A stretch of DNA of 64,000 bases from B18-G4 sp032250805 (GCA_032250805.1 JAVVEM010000007.1:41659-105658), one strand, 5' to 3'; shown: positions 28,146-37,761, counted from the first letter of the stretch. The notes: generated by a model from the sequence alone, not told the origin. Numbers and translations are program-made.

Positions 28146-30071
28146 TTATTTTTTATCGTCGGGCGGCACTTCTTCGAAGTCGACATCGGTAACTTCATCA
28201 TCATTGGCGCCTCCTGTACCGGATTCTGTGCCGGCTTCGCCGGTTCCTTCCTGGCCGGCACCGGGCTGCTGTGTGTTCTGATACATCTCTGAACTGGCAG
28301 CCTGCCACATGGCATTCATTTTTTCGAGGCTTTGGTCGATAGCCGCGACATCCTGATTTTTATGGGCTTCTTTGAGATCATTCAGCGCTCCTTCGATCTC
28401 TGCTTTTTTGTCGGCAGGAAGCTTATCGCCATATTCCTTCAATTGTTTTTCTGTCTGGAATATCATGGCATCAGCACTGTTAAGTTTATCAACCTTTTCC
28501 TTGGCCTTTTTATCGGAGTCGGCATTGGCTTCGGCCTCCTGTTTCATCTTCTTGATCTCATCTTCGGTAAGGCCCGAGGATGCTTCGATACGGATCTGCT
28601 GTGATTTGCCCGTGCCTTTATCTTTTGCAGAAACATTAAGTATACCGTTGGCATCTATGTCGAAGGTTACTTCGATCTGTGGTACGCCCCTCGGAGCCGG
28701 TGGAATACCGTCGAGGTGGAACCTGCCGATGCTTTTGTTGCCTGCTGCCATAGGCCTTTCGCCCTGCAGCACATGGATCTCGACTGATGGCTGGTTATCG
28801 GCCGCAGTTGAGAATGTTTCGGATTTTTTTGTTGGTATGGTCGTATTTGATTCGATCAGCTTTGTCATCACGCCACCGAGGGTTTCTATACCCAGCGAGA
28901 GCGGAGTTACGTCGAGCAGCAACACATCTTTCACTTCACCTGTGAGTACGCCACCCTGGATAGCTGCGCCGATGGCAACAACCTCATCAGCATTTACACC
29001 TTTTGAAGGTTCTTTGCCGAAGAAATCTTTCACAACTTTCTGAATTGCGGGGATACGTGTTGATCCTCCGACGAGGATCACCTCATCGATATCGGAAGAT
29101 GTGAGGCCGGCATCTTTCAGAGCCATTTTACAGGGCTCGATGGTGGCCTGGATATATTTGTCGGTGAGCTGCTCAAATTTCGACCTGCTCAGCTTCTTTA
29201 CAAGGTGTTTCGGTATACCGTCGACGGGCATGATATACGGCAGGTTGATCTCTGTTTCGTTTGAGCTGGAGAGTTCGATCTTGGCCTTTTCGGCTGCTTC
29301 TTTCAGTCGCTGCATGGCCATAGGATCCTTGTGAAGGTCGATGCCTTCATCTTTTTTAAATTCTTCGGCCAGCCATTCAATGATGGCATCATCAAAGTCA
29401 TCACCACCCAGGTGGGTGTTCCCGTTGGTTGATTTTACTTCAAAAACACCATCGCCAAGCTCAAGAATAGAGATATCGAAAGTTCCTCCTCCGAGGTCGA
29501 ATACAGCCACTTTCACTTCACTTGATTTTTTATCGAGGCCATAGGCCAGTGCTGCTGCTGTGGGCTCATTGATGATCCGGCGAACCTTTAAGCCTGCAAT
29601 CTCTCCGGCTTCTTTTGTGGCTTGCCTCTGCGAATCGCTGAAATATGCCGGTACCGTGATCACGGCTTCTGTAACATCCTGTCCGAGGTAATCCTCAGCA
29701 GTTTTCTTCATTTTCTGAAGAACCATAGCTGAGATCTCCTGGGGTGTATATTTACGATCGTCAATCTGCACCCGTGGGGTGTTGTTATCGCCTTTAATTA
29801 CTTTATAAGGGACACGTTTAACCTCGGTGGAAACCCTGTCGAAGGTCTCTCCCATAAAACGCTTGATACTATAAACTGTTTTTTCGGGATTGGTGATCGC
29901 CTGACGTTTGGCAGGATCCCCAATCTTCCGTTCACCATTTTCTGTGAAAGCAACAATGGATGGAGTGGTCCTTCGTCCTTCGCTATTCGGAATAACAACA
30001 GGCTCATTCCCTTCCATTACGGCTACACATGAGTTGGTTGTTCCTAAGTCAATTCCAATAATTTTTCCCAT
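28146..30071 (-). CDS. dnaK: Chaperone DnaK (Hsp70)
   Basis: 641 residues, full length. The N-terminal ATPase starts with GIDLGTTNSCVAVMEG and has DLGGGTFDISILE and VGGSTRIPAIQK; the substrate domain begins near LLLDVTPLSLGIETLGG; the C-terminal lid ends in the acidic tail DDEVTDVDFEEV typical of bacterial DnaK. It is a single gene here: grpE and dnaJ are not adjacent. A cbpA relic and cbpM, which would act with DnaK, lie 12 kb away. Confidence 0.98.
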   Translation of the reverse strand: MGKIIGIDLGTTNSCVAVMEGNEPVVIPNSEGRRTTPSIVAFTENGERKIGDPAKRQAITNPEKTVYSIKRFMGETFDRVSTEVKRVPYKVIKGDNNTPRVQIDDRKYTPQEISAMVLQKMKKTAEDYLGQDVTEAVITVPAYFSDSQRQATKEAGEIAGLKVRRIINEPTAAALAYGLDKKSSEVKVAVFDLGGGTFDISILELGDGVFEVKSTNGNTHLGGDDFDDAIIEWLAEEFKKDEGIDLHKDPMAMQRLKEAAEKAKIELSSSNETEINLPYIMPVDGIPKHLVKKLSRSKFEQLTDKYIQATIEPCKMALKDAGLTSSDIDEVILVGGSTRIPAIQKVVKDFFGKEPSKGVNADEVVAIGAAIQGGVLTGEVKDVLLLDVTPLSLGIETLGGVMTKLIESNTTIPTKKSETFSTAADNQPSVEIHVLQGERPMAAGNKSIGRFHLDGIPPAPRGVPQIEVTFDIDANGILNVSAKDKGTGKSQQIRIEASSGLTEDEIKKMKQEAEANADSDKKAKEKVDKLNSADAMIFQTEKQLKEYGDKLPADKKAEIEGALNDLKEAHKNQDVAAIDQSLEKMNAMWQAASSEMYQNTQQPGAGQEGTGEAGTESGTGGANDDEVTDVDFEEVPPDDKK

Positions 30072-30246
30072 TAGATTATATTTTTTTGTGTTCTACATTT
30101 CTGTTTTCTGCTTAACAATATGTCAATGATTGTGCCAAGCGGGGAATATGACAGTTAAACAGTATGCAGGAAGAGGCACAGGTGACAAAAAGGCAGAAAA
30201 TGTTGCTGTTTGCCCTTTTTATGGATGAAAAATGACAGGAAAGATC

Positions 30247-31233
30247 TTAAAACTCGAACTTTAACCAGTAATAGTTGTCTTTGAGGTTGAACTTGGTCTC
30301 GTCGTTGAGCTTTTTTGTTTTAATGGCTCTGGTACGGGCTGAAAAAATGCCAACGCCATTTTCAATATTGGAGTATTGCGGACGGTCCTGTATGATGCTG
30401 CTCGAGGGCTCAGTAACTTCCATATAGGTGTTCAATTCAGTTCCACCCGCTTCAATGATAAATTCAACATTGCCGAAATAGCGGTGGATCACCTTTTCTT
30501 CGGTGGCCGCATCGGCATAGGCGACAAATGTTTCAATTGCAGTAAAAAAGGAAGAACCATTGTAATAGGTTTCCACTTCATCGCCCACGGTTGTTTTCCG
30601 TGTATCCCTGAACCAGTCGATATGACGGAAAACTGTATCCGTCTGGCCTTCCCATACTTCCTTAAAGTTGAATCTTATGGTAACATCATACCTGGGTGCT
30701 TCTTCCTGGCGGTCCCAGATTACCGGGTTGACCAGGTCTTTCTGGAATCCGATTGCTTTAGCAAAACCCGGTTTGCTGATGTTGGTTTCTGTAAAGTTTC
30801 CTATTGTGGTTGCCTCTGAAGTGATCTCCATGTCATTATAGAAGATTTGGAGGCTGTACCTTGTATCGGGCAAAGGAATGAATGGATGAAAATAAATTTG
30901 CTGGTAAGGGTTATAAAATAAGCCCTCTTCCTTATTGCTTATGGTGATGGTGTCGAAGGTGTAAACGTTTGGTGGATTATTGTCGTCGAGGATCTTAACT
31001 TCCAATTTTTGCAGAAACTGGCTGGAGTCAGGGATTTTGGCCATGATCAAGGCATTTTCAGGACCGAGGAATGCTTTGTTGATCTTCAGATAGGTTCCGT
31101 CATCCTGCGGGTCGAGCAGTCCATAAACCACAACAATATCCTGATAGGAGGCATTGATGTCGACATCATTGTCGCAGCGGTTGAACAGCAGCAGCCCGGT
31201 GAGGAGCAAAAGTATAAGTGTAAATCTCTTCAT
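30247..31233 (-). CDS. Putative lipoprotein, DUF4249-like
   Basis: 328 residues. A signal peptide with a hydrophobic core (MKRFTLILLLLTGLLLF) ends at a Cys (LFNRCDN), a loose lipobox compatible with Bacteroidota lipoproteins. The body is beta-rich, with YGLLDPQDDGTYLKINKAFLG near the start and NGVGIFSARTR near the end, the latter as in DUF4249 proteins. These lipoproteins usually accompany TonB-dependent receptors, but none is next to it. The ATG at 31233 is chosen because it starts the signal peptide. Confidence 0.7.
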   Translation of the reverse strand: MKRFTLILLLLTGLLLFNRCDNDVDINASYQDIVVVYGLLDPQDDGTYLKINKAFLGPENALIMAKIPDSSQFLQKLEVKILDDNNPPNVYTFDTITISNKEEGLFYNPYQQIYFHPFIPLPDTRYSLQIFYNDMEITSEATTIGNFTETNISKPGFAKAIGFQKDLVNPVIWDRQEEAPRYDVTIRFNFKEVWEGQTDTVFRHIDWFRDTRKTTVGDEVETYYNGSSFFTAIETFVAYADAATEEKVIHRYFGNVEFIIEAGGTELNTYMEVTEPSSSIIQDRPQYSNIENGVGIFSARTRAIKTKKLNDETKFNLKDNYYWLKFEF

Positions 31234-31300
31234 TTTAATGATATAACAAAGTGCAAAAATAGGTAAAAAATCAATGACGCCTGCCGGCACAGCATTTTAA

Positions 31301-31331
31301 TTTATATATTTTCTATTTCTTCATACCTTTG
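31301..31331 (+). promoter_or_regulatory. panB promoter
   Basis: TTTA at 31301-31304, 19 bp, then TACCTTTG at 31324-31331 (exact TAnnTTTG). Only one base departs from the -33 consensus TTTG. The ATG is 35 bp downstream. Confidence 0.6.
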
Positions 31332-31366
31332 CATCGCATGTTGATCATCAACTTAAATCGCTGAAA

Positions 31367-32182
31367 ATGGAAAAAGAAACAAGGTTCCCCAAGATAACGA
31401 CCCACGTGCTTCAGGAAATGAAACTTACGGAGGAAAAAATTGCCATGCTCACTGCCTATGATTTTAGTATGGCACGCATCCTCGATCAGGCGGGCATCGA
31501 CATTATTCTTGTTGGCGACTCTGCCTCCAATGTAATGGCTGGTCACAAAACAACCCTTCCCATTACGCTAAATGACATGATTTACCATGCCTCCTCGGTT
31601 ATGCGGGCAGTAAAGCGTGCCCTGGTGGTTGTTGATCTGCCTTTCGGCACCTATCAGGGCGATTCGAAAGTGGCCCTGCAATCGGCCATACGCATCATGA
31701 AAGAATCCGGTGCAAATGCAGTGAAGATGGAAGGGGGCGAAGAGATACTGGAGTCGATCACGAGGATACTCTCTGCGGGGATCCCCGTAATGGGTCACCT
31801 GGGGCTCACTCCGCAATCCATTCATAAGTTCGGAACATATGTGGTTAGGGCAACGGAAGAAAATGAGGCCAAAAAGCTGGTGCATGATGCCCATGTACTG
31901 GAAAATGCAGGCTGTTTTGCCATCATCCTCGAAAAAATACCTGCCAGCCTGGGTGGAGAGGTTACCCGAAACATCAGGATCCCGGTTATTGGCATTGGAG
32001 CGGGCAACCTTGTCGATGGACAGGTACTGGTATTGCATGATATGCTGGGAATAACCCAGGAATTCTCGCCACGGTTTCTGCGCCGCTATCATAATCTCAG
32101 CGAAGAGATAAAAGGATCGGTGAAGGCATACATCAAAGATGTAAAAAGCCTTGACTTTCCGAATGAGCGGGAACAGTATTAG
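31367..32182 (+). CDS. panB: 3-methyl-2-oxobutanoate hydroxymethyltransferase
   Basis: Makes ketopantoate from 2-oxoisovalerate and methylene-tetrahydrofolate, the first committed step to pantothenate and CoA. 271 residues with the family motifs MLTAYDFSMARILDQAGID, LVGDSASNVMAGHKTTLPI, VKMEGGEE and MGHLGLTPQS (substrate and metal site). Full length. No other pan genes are adjacent. Confidence 0.95.
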   Translation: MEKETRFPKITTHVLQEMKLTEEKIAMLTAYDFSMARILDQAGIDIILVGDSASNVMAGHKTTLPITLNDMIYHASSVMRAVKRALVVVDLPFGTYQGDSKVALQSAIRIMKESGANAVKMEGGEEILESITRILSAGIPVMGHLGLTPQSIHKFGTYVVRATEENEAKKLVHDAHVLENAGCFAIILEKIPASLGGEVTRNIRIPVIGIGAGNLVDGQVLVLHDMLGITQEFSPRFLRRYHNLSEEIKGSVKAYIKDVKSLDFPNEREQY

Positions 32183-32336
32183 GGAGTGCCTGGTCAAGTG
32201 CAGAATTTGGATTTTTTGGACTTTCCGGGTTTCTGTTGCCGCGTGGCAGTTAACTATTGCCGAATGCCTGGTGATGAAGATTCACCATAAAGAAATTGAT
32301 TATTGATTGTTTTATCCAACAGATTAACTTCATAAT

Positions 32337-33059
32337 ATTAAACAGATCCGCAAAATATCGCTACAGGAGATCCTTTACGAGGATAACCATATCATTATTG
32401 TCAACAAGCGTTCTTCGGATATCGTGCAGGGCGATAAAACGGGCGATATTCCATTAAGCGAGATTGTTAAGCAATACATCAAGGAGAAATACAATAAGCC
32501 CGGGGAAGTATTCATGGGTGTTGTTCACCGCATCGACAGGCCCGTGAGTGGGGCTGTGATCTTTGCCCGCACGAGCAAAGCCCTGGCCCGCCTTAATAAA
32601 ATGATCAGCGAGAGGCAGATACACAAAAAATACTGGGCCGTCACTGCCCGTATACCTGATCCGGAGAAGGGCCACCTTACGCATTACCTTGTTAAAAACC
32701 AGAAGAAAAACATGTCTTTTGCCAGCTGCGAACCTGGCGAAGGCAGGCTGAAGGCTGAGCTGGAGTATCGATACCTGGCTTCGTCCGACCGCTATCACCT
32801 GCTTGAAGTTGAGCTCTTAACAGGGCGTCATCACCAGATCAGGGTACAGTTGTCGGCCATTGGTTGTGTGATCAAAGGCGACCTGAAATACGGTGCAGCA
32901 AGATCCAATAAAAACGCATCTATCCATTTGCATGCCAGGGAAATTTCTTTTACGCACCCAGTTAAAAATAATCTGATCAGCATTGTTGCGCCTTTACCCG
33001 ATGACCCTTTGTGGAAGCATTTCGAAAAGGTGTTGGGCGGCAAACCGGCCATGCCCTGA
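32337..33059 (+). CDS. RluA-family pseudouridine synthase without an ordinary start codon
   Basis: Isomerises uridine in rRNA or tRNA. Catalytic Asp lies in HRIDRPVSG, and RHHQIRVQLSAIG is the conserved second motif. The family N-terminus (LYEDNHIIIVNKRSS then VQGDKTGD) is encoded upstream of the first in-frame GTG at 32424, but no ATG, GTG or TTG exists between that N-terminus and the in-frame stop at 32325. I therefore give 32337 (ATT) as a provisional start, making 240 residues. Starting at GTG 32424 would lose about 29 conserved residues. Either a rare start codon is used or the 5' end is damaged. Confidence 0.8.
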   Translation: MKQIRKISLQEILYEDNHIIIVNKRSSDIVQGDKTGDIPLSEIVKQYIKEKYNKPGEVFMGVVHRIDRPVSGAVIFARTSKALARLNKMISERQIHKKYWAVTARIPDPEKGHLTHYLVKNQKKNMSFASCEPGEGRLKAELEYRYLASSDRYHLLEVELLTGRHHQIRVQLSAIGCVIKGDLKYGAARSNKNASIHLHAREISFTHPVKNNLISIVAPLPDDPLWKHFEKVLGGKPAMP

Positions 33060-33076
33060 TTCTTGCCGATCTTTTC

Positions 33077-33084
33077 TATCTTTG
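33077..33084 (+). promoter_or_regulatory. -7 element just upstream of the 33089 gene
   Basis: TATCTTTG, exact TAnnTTTG, ending 4 bp before the ATG at 33089. If used, the transcript would have almost no leader. No -33 element at normal spacing. Confidence 0.35.
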
Positions 33085-33088
33085 ATTG

Positions 33089-35989
33089 ATGTTTGTTTCA
33101 AAACATATCGCTGCCCGGTGCATCCTGTTCATGGTATTGGCATTTGCCATGATCAGCCATGAGGCTGAAGCGCAATATTACAGTACCGGGCAGGAGCCTT
33201 TTTCGGTCAGGTGGCGGCAAATCAAAACCGAAAGTGTAAGATTGATCTACCCTGATTATTACGAGCAACAAGCACGTTGGCTGGCATCTTATATCGACAC
33301 TGTTTCTGTTTATGCGTCGCGCACCCTTTCATACAAGCCCAAAAGGGTTTCACTGATCATGCATACCCAATCGGCCATCTCCAATGCTGTGGTCGCCTGG
33401 GCCCCCAAAAGGATGGAGTTTTACACTACCCCGCCACAGGATATGTATGCACAGCCATGGCTCGAACAGCTTGGTTTGCATGAATACCGTCATGTAGTAC
33501 AGATTGAAAAGCTAAAACAGGGACCAACCAAAGTTATTTCGTGGCTGTTTGGTGAACAGGGCACCGCTGCCATACTTGGCCTTTATGTGCCGCCGTGGTT
33601 TCTGGAAGGCGATGCCGTGGCCACCGAAACCGCCCTGAGCCAATCGGGGAGGGGCAGGGTGCCGCAGTTTGAAATGCGGCTCAGGGCGCAGGTGCTCGAA
33701 AAAGACCTCTACGCATATGATAAGGCAGTGCTGGGTTCATATCGTGATTTTATCCCCGATCAATACGTGCTTGGATACCACCTCATTGCTGAAGGCAGAC
33801 GCTTATACGGTGACAGCTTGTGGGAGCATGTCCTGAACAGAGTGGCACGAAGGCCTTACATGATAACACCATTTCAAAAGGGGATCAAAGATATTAGTGG
33901 AAAAAGGAAGATCCCCTTTTACAGGGAATGCATGCAAAACCTCAGTATACGATGGCAAATGCAGGAAAAGACCTCAAGGGTGAATCTGACGGGATTTGTT
34001 GAGGATAGCCGAAAACATTATACCAATTATCGCTTCCCAACCTTTCGGGATGATGGAAGTATCCTTGCCATGCGCAACGGCATTGACGATATTGCCCGCA
34101 TTGTTAGCATTTCTGATGATGGAACTGAAAAGATTGTTTTCACTCCGGGGCTGATAAAGGATGAAACACTGAGTTATGCTTCGGGTATCCTTTGCTGGGC
34201 CGAAAGCCGCCCGCATCCGCGCTGGGCAAACAAAAGCTATACAGTTATTCAGTTGCTGGATGTTGAAAGCAGAAAGGTCAGGACCATTCATCACAGGAAG
34301 CGATACCTGGCGCCATCATTATCGAAGGATGCAACAAAAATTGTTGCGGTAGATGCCGACAATTTCGATCAATACTCCCTGGTGGTTCTTGATACAAAAA
34401 GCGGAGGCCTGCTCCGGAAAATACCTGCTCCCGACAATCACTATCCACTCACGCCCGTGTGGTTGGACGAAGATGCCTTGCTTGTCATATTTGTTTCTGA
34501 AAGGGGAAAATCACTGCAGCGGGTCGATATTCAATCGGGCGAGGCCGAAATACTGATCCCCTGGACCTTTGCTGAAATTTCACAACCGCTGTATCACCAA
34601 CCCTATGTTTACTTCGTTGGGTCGTGGACAGGGATTTCAAATATTTACCGGCTCAGGATCCGGGACTCCGGTGCAAACGGTGAGAGCGATGATATACACA
34701 TGATCACCGAATCGCGCTTTGGCGCTACCGACCCTTACATATCTGCTGATGGAAAGACTTTGCTGTATTCCGATTACCGGGCAATGGGATTTCGCATACT
34801 TGAATATACTGACCCGCAAGCGGTGCCTACCCACCCTTTGATGGATCAATCCATTGGCCTGCAACGGGTTCTGCAGGAACAGGAAAAAATTGTGCCTCCG
34901 GGATCATCCATCGCACCTTCGCAAAATCCTTCGCGTAAATATTCAAAGATTGGAAATCTGTTTAACTTTCACAGCTGGGCACCTCTCGATATCAATGCCG
35001 GTAATTACACGATCAACCCGGGAGTTTCAGTTATGTCGCAAAACCTGTTGAGCAGCAGTTTTCTGTCTGCAGGGTATAACTATAATGTGAATGAACAGCT
35101 GGGGAAGATGTATGCAACATATACCTATGCGGGATGGTATCCGATGATCGATATTTCGGCCGATTACGGGCTGCGGCGCGATTATGCATATTTGCCTGAT
35201 TATACCACTGTTAAGTGGAATGAAGCAAACCTGCGGGGCGGATTGCGGCTTCCACTGAACCTGAGCAGGGGCAAATATTTTTCAGGTACGCAGGCATATG
35301 TTTATGCCAACCAGGTGATTCGCAGGATTGTGTCGCCGGATACAATACGGTTCAGAAAGCCCGACATTTTTTCTTCGTGGTATGGCCTGAGATATTACCG
35401 GCAAATCAAGTCGACATCCAGGGATATCATCCCGCGCTGGGGACAGAGTATAGGCCTTTATTACCGTCATACACCTTTCGAAACCACTAAAAACAGTGCC
35501 ATAGCTGCCGTTACCCTCAATCTCTACTTCCCGGGGATCATTCGTCACCAGGGCTTGCATATCTATGCCGGATATCAGCAGCGCCAAACCGGATATTACA
35601 AGTTTTCTGATCTTGTTGCTTATCCCCGGGGGGTCAGCGGACGGCAGCACAGGGAGCTTTATTCGCTTCGCACCACCTATGCTTTTCCCATTGCCTGTCC
35701 CGACTGGAGCATCGGGCCAATAATATATCTCAAACGGCTCAGGGGCAACCTCTTTTATGATTATGCTATTGGCCGGAATGTGCATTCCGACAGCTATTAT
35801 TCATCGCTGGGGGCTGAATTATTTGCCGAAACACATCTTTTGCGCTTTTACGCCCCCATTGAGTTTGGTGTACGCACCACCTATCAGCCATGGCAGCAAC
35901 GCCTTGACTGGCAGTTTCTGGTGTCAGTGGGTTTTGATTCATTTTATGTCGGGCAACGGGCTATAGGAAGAGTTTCAGTGATTCAGTGA
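33089..35989 (+). CDS. Periplasmic/outer-membrane fusion: HExxH peptidase-like, propeller and beta-barrel
   Basis: 966 residues with a signal peptide (1-28, EAEAQ). The N-terminal part carries HEYRH at 131-135, an HExxH zinc motif, with Glu173 in PPWFLEGDA as a plausible third ligand, a gluzincin pattern (peptidase MA-like). The middle (about 320-600) has propeller-like repeats such as FRDDGSILAMRNG, SKDATKIVAVDAD and SADGKTLLYSDYR (TolB/PD40-like). The C-terminal third (about 630-966) is rich in alternating aromatic beta strands like an outer-membrane barrel. Not a named family to me. The ATG at 33089 is preferred to TTG at 33086. Its last residues are coded by an 8-bp repeat. Confidence 0.7.
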   Translation: MFVSKHIAARCILFMVLAFAMISHEAEAQYYSTGQEPFSVRWRQIKTESVRLIYPDYYEQQARWLASYIDTVSVYASRTLSYKPKRVSLIMHTQSAISNAVVAWAPKRMEFYTTPPQDMYAQPWLEQLGLHEYRHVVQIEKLKQGPTKVISWLFGEQGTAAILGLYVPPWFLEGDAVATETALSQSGRGRVPQFEMRLRAQVLEKDLYAYDKAVLGSYRDFIPDQYVLGYHLIAEGRRLYGDSLWEHVLNRVARRPYMITPFQKGIKDISGKRKIPFYRECMQNLSIRWQMQEKTSRVNLTGFVEDSRKHYTNYRFPTFRDDGSILAMRNGIDDIARIVSISDDGTEKIVFTPGLIKDETLSYASGILCWAESRPHPRWANKSYTVIQLLDVESRKVRTIHHRKRYLAPSLSKDATKIVAVDADNFDQYSLVVLDTKSGGLLRKIPAPDNHYPLTPVWLDEDALLVIFVSERGKSLQRVDIQSGEAEILIPWTFAEISQPLYHQPYVYFVGSWTGISNIYRLRIRDSGANGESDDIHMITESRFGATDPYISADGKTLLYSDYRAMGFRILEYTDPQAVPTHPLMDQSIGLQRVLQEQEKIVPPGSSIAPSQNPSRKYSKIGNLFNFHSWAPLDINAGNYTINPGVSVMSQNLLSSSFLSAGYNYNVNEQLGKMYATYTYAGWYPMIDISADYGLRRDYAYLPDYTTVKWNEANLRGGLRLPLNLSRGKYFSGTQAYVYANQVIRRIVSPDTIRFRKPDIFSSWYGLRYYRQIKSTSRDIIPRWGQSIGLYYRHTPFETTKNSAIAAVTLNLYFPGIIRHQGLHIYAGYQQRQTGYYKFSDLVAYPRGVSGRQHRELYSLRTTYAFPIACPDWSIGPIIYLKRLRGNLFYDYAIGRNVHSDSYYSSLGAELFAETHLLRFYAPIEFGVRTTYQPWQQRLDWQFLVSVGFDSFYVGQRAIGRVSVIQ

Positions 35990-36054
35990 TTCAGGGCTTC
36001 AGTGTTTCAGTGTTTCAGTGTTTCAGTGTTTCAGTGATTCAGTGATTCAGTGCT
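35975..36054. repeat. 8-bp tandem repeat spanning the stop codon of the 33089 gene
   Basis: Ten consecutive units of TCAGTGNT (units 1-2 and 8-9 TCAGTGAT, 4-7 TCAGTGTT, 3 TCAGGGCT, 10 TCAGTGCT). The array starts within the coding sequence: units 1-2 encode the final SVIQ and the TGA stop. No ORF runs through it. Confidence 0.9.
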
Positions 36055-36252
36055 TGCCCCGAGGGCCCGGCGTCAGGATGACAGCTTATTATAACTGGCG
36101 GAGGAGAAAAGAAGCAAAAAAAGAAAAAATCACAAACAATGTCTTTATAAAGACAATGAACTAAAAACGGAAAACTCTATTCAGGCATCTTCAAATCGAA
36201 CATCGAAAATCGAACATCTTTATTATCTTTATCGCAATAAGAAACTTATTTT
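36055..36252. other. Intergenic region with short repetitive sequence
   Basis: After the 8-bp repeat comes a GC-rich 16-mer (36055-36070) that matches 28046-28061 at 14 of 16 bases, then A-rich sequence, then two imperfect copies of ATCGAACAT (about 36194-36218). A TATCTTTA (36224-36231) is one base off the -7 consensus and may serve the 36253 gene. No gene seen. Confidence 0.5.
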
Positions 36253-36714
36253 ATGAAAAAACGTGATCTTACTTTTAAGCCTGAACTTGAGTCAATTATA
36301 CAAAAATGCGATTACTGCAGCCTGGCCATGGTCGACAGGGATGGGTATCCGTATGTGGTTCCGATGAACTTTGGTTATGCCGGCGATCATATTTATTTTC
36401 ATTCAGCCCGTCAGGGGAAAAAGATCGACATATTAAAGGAAAATCCCCGGGTTTGCGTGTCATTCAGCACCGACCACGAGCTCCGCTGGGTGAATGAGGA
36501 GGTGGCATGCAGCTGGGGCATGAAGTACCGTTCGGTGCTTGCCTATGGTGAAATTGAATTTATCGACGACTATGATGGAAAATTAGAGGCACTGAAGACG
36601 ATCATGAAAAATTATTCTGATCATTTATTTCTCTTCAATGCCCCTGCAGTAAATGACGTGATGATATACCGCGTTAAGGTTGATAAGCTGGTTGGGCGAT
36701 GCTATGGATACTGA
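36253..36714 (+). CDS. Pyridoxamine 5'-phosphate oxidase-family flavoprotein
   Basis: 153 residues with the split-barrel flavin fold of the PNPOx/nitroimidazole-resistance group: MVDRDGYPYVVPMNFGYAGDHIYFHSA (about 29-55), GKKIDILKENPRVCVSFSTD and a late SVLAYGEIEFID. The group binds FMN or F420; substrates vary and cannot be told here. A stand-alone gene before trxB, which is on the other strand. Confidence 0.87.
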   Translation: MKKRDLTFKPELESIIQKCDYCSLAMVDRDGYPYVVPMNFGYAGDHIYFHSARQGKKIDILKENPRVCVSFSTDHELRWVNEEVACSWGMKYRSVLAYGEIEFIDDYDGKLEALKTIMKNYSDHLFLFNAPAVNDVMIYRVKVDKLVGRCYGY

Positions 36715-36778
36715 GAGTATGCAGTATCAACTATACAGTATTCAATATACGATATTCTTAAAGCAGTAACGGATCATT

Positions 36779-37726
36779 TTAGCTCGACAGCCAGCGTTCT
36801 GCTTCAATGGCTGCCATACAGCCGGTTCCGGCGGCGGTTACGGCCTGGCGGTATACGTGGTCCTGCACATCGCCGGCGGCAAATACGCCTTCAATAGTTG
36901 TTTTTGTTGAGTCGGGAGCAGTTTTAATATATCCCTGATCGTTCATTTCGAGTTGTCCGGCAAAAATATCCGTATTGGGTTTATGGCCGATGGCAACGAA
37001 GAAGCCCTCCACATTCAGTGTTTTCTTCGCTCCGCTTTCAACATCCTGCACGACCACGCCGGTAACTTTTTTGGCAAAACCTTCTGTTTCGCCAACCACT
37101 TCAACGGGAACATGGTTCCACACCATTTCTATGTTGGCTGTGTCGAATACTTTTTTCTGCATGGCCTTTGAAGCCCGCAGTTCGTCGCGGCGATGGATCA
37201 TATAAACCTTATTACAGAGTTTAGCCAGATAGGTAGCTTCTTCGGCTGCAGTGTCGCCGCCTCCGACGATGGCTACATCTTTGCCTTTGTAAAAGAATCC
37301 GTCGCAGGTGGCACATGCCGATACACCATAACCGTTGTATTCTGCCTCCGATTCCAGCCCGAGCCATTTGGCGGTGGCACCGGTTGCAATGATCACACTA
37401 TGGGCTTCGATCACCTTGCCGTCGTCGGCTTTGGCGATAAACGGCCTCTTCGACAGATCAATCGCTGTGATCATGCCCCAGCGAACATCGGTTTCGAAGC
37501 GCTCTGCCTGCTTTTTAAAATCTTCCATCATCTCAGGGCCCTGGGTGCCATCGGGATAACCCGGAAAGTTTTCGACTTCGGTAGTGGTGGTTAGCTGTCC
37601 GCCGGGCTGCAAACCCTGGTACATCATGGGTTTAAGGTCGGCACGTGCAGCATAGATAGCTGCAGTGTATCCTGCGGGACCGGATCCGATGATCAGGCAC
37701 TTTGTTTTTTCAGTGTTTTCGCTCAT
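36779..37726 (-). CDS. trxB: Thioredoxin-disulfide reductase
   Basis: NADPH-dependent flavoenzyme that reduces thioredoxin. 315 residues with FAD-binding IIGSGPAGYTAAIYAARA, the redox centre CATC (VSACATCDGF, about 136-145), the NADPH motif VGGGDTAAEEA and the C-terminal FAD segment GVFAAGDVQD. Full length and intact. Confidence 0.97.
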   Translation of the reverse strand: MSENTEKTKCLIIGSGPAGYTAAIYAARADLKPMMYQGLQPGGQLTTTTEVENFPGYPDGTQGPEMMEDFKKQAERFETDVRWGMITAIDLSKRPFIAKADDGKVIEAHSVIIATGATAKWLGLESEAEYNGYGVSACATCDGFFYKGKDVAIVGGGDTAAEEATYLAKLCNKVYMIHRRDELRASKAMQKKVFDTANIEMVWNHVPVEVVGETEGFAKKVTGVVVQDVESGAKKTLNVEGFFVAIGHKPNTDIFAGQLEMNDQGYIKTAPDSTKTTIEGVFAAGDVQDHVYRQAVTAAGTGCMAAIEAERWLSS

Positions 37727-37761
37727 GTTTATATCGTTATGTTGTTTTTAATCGCCTTTGA

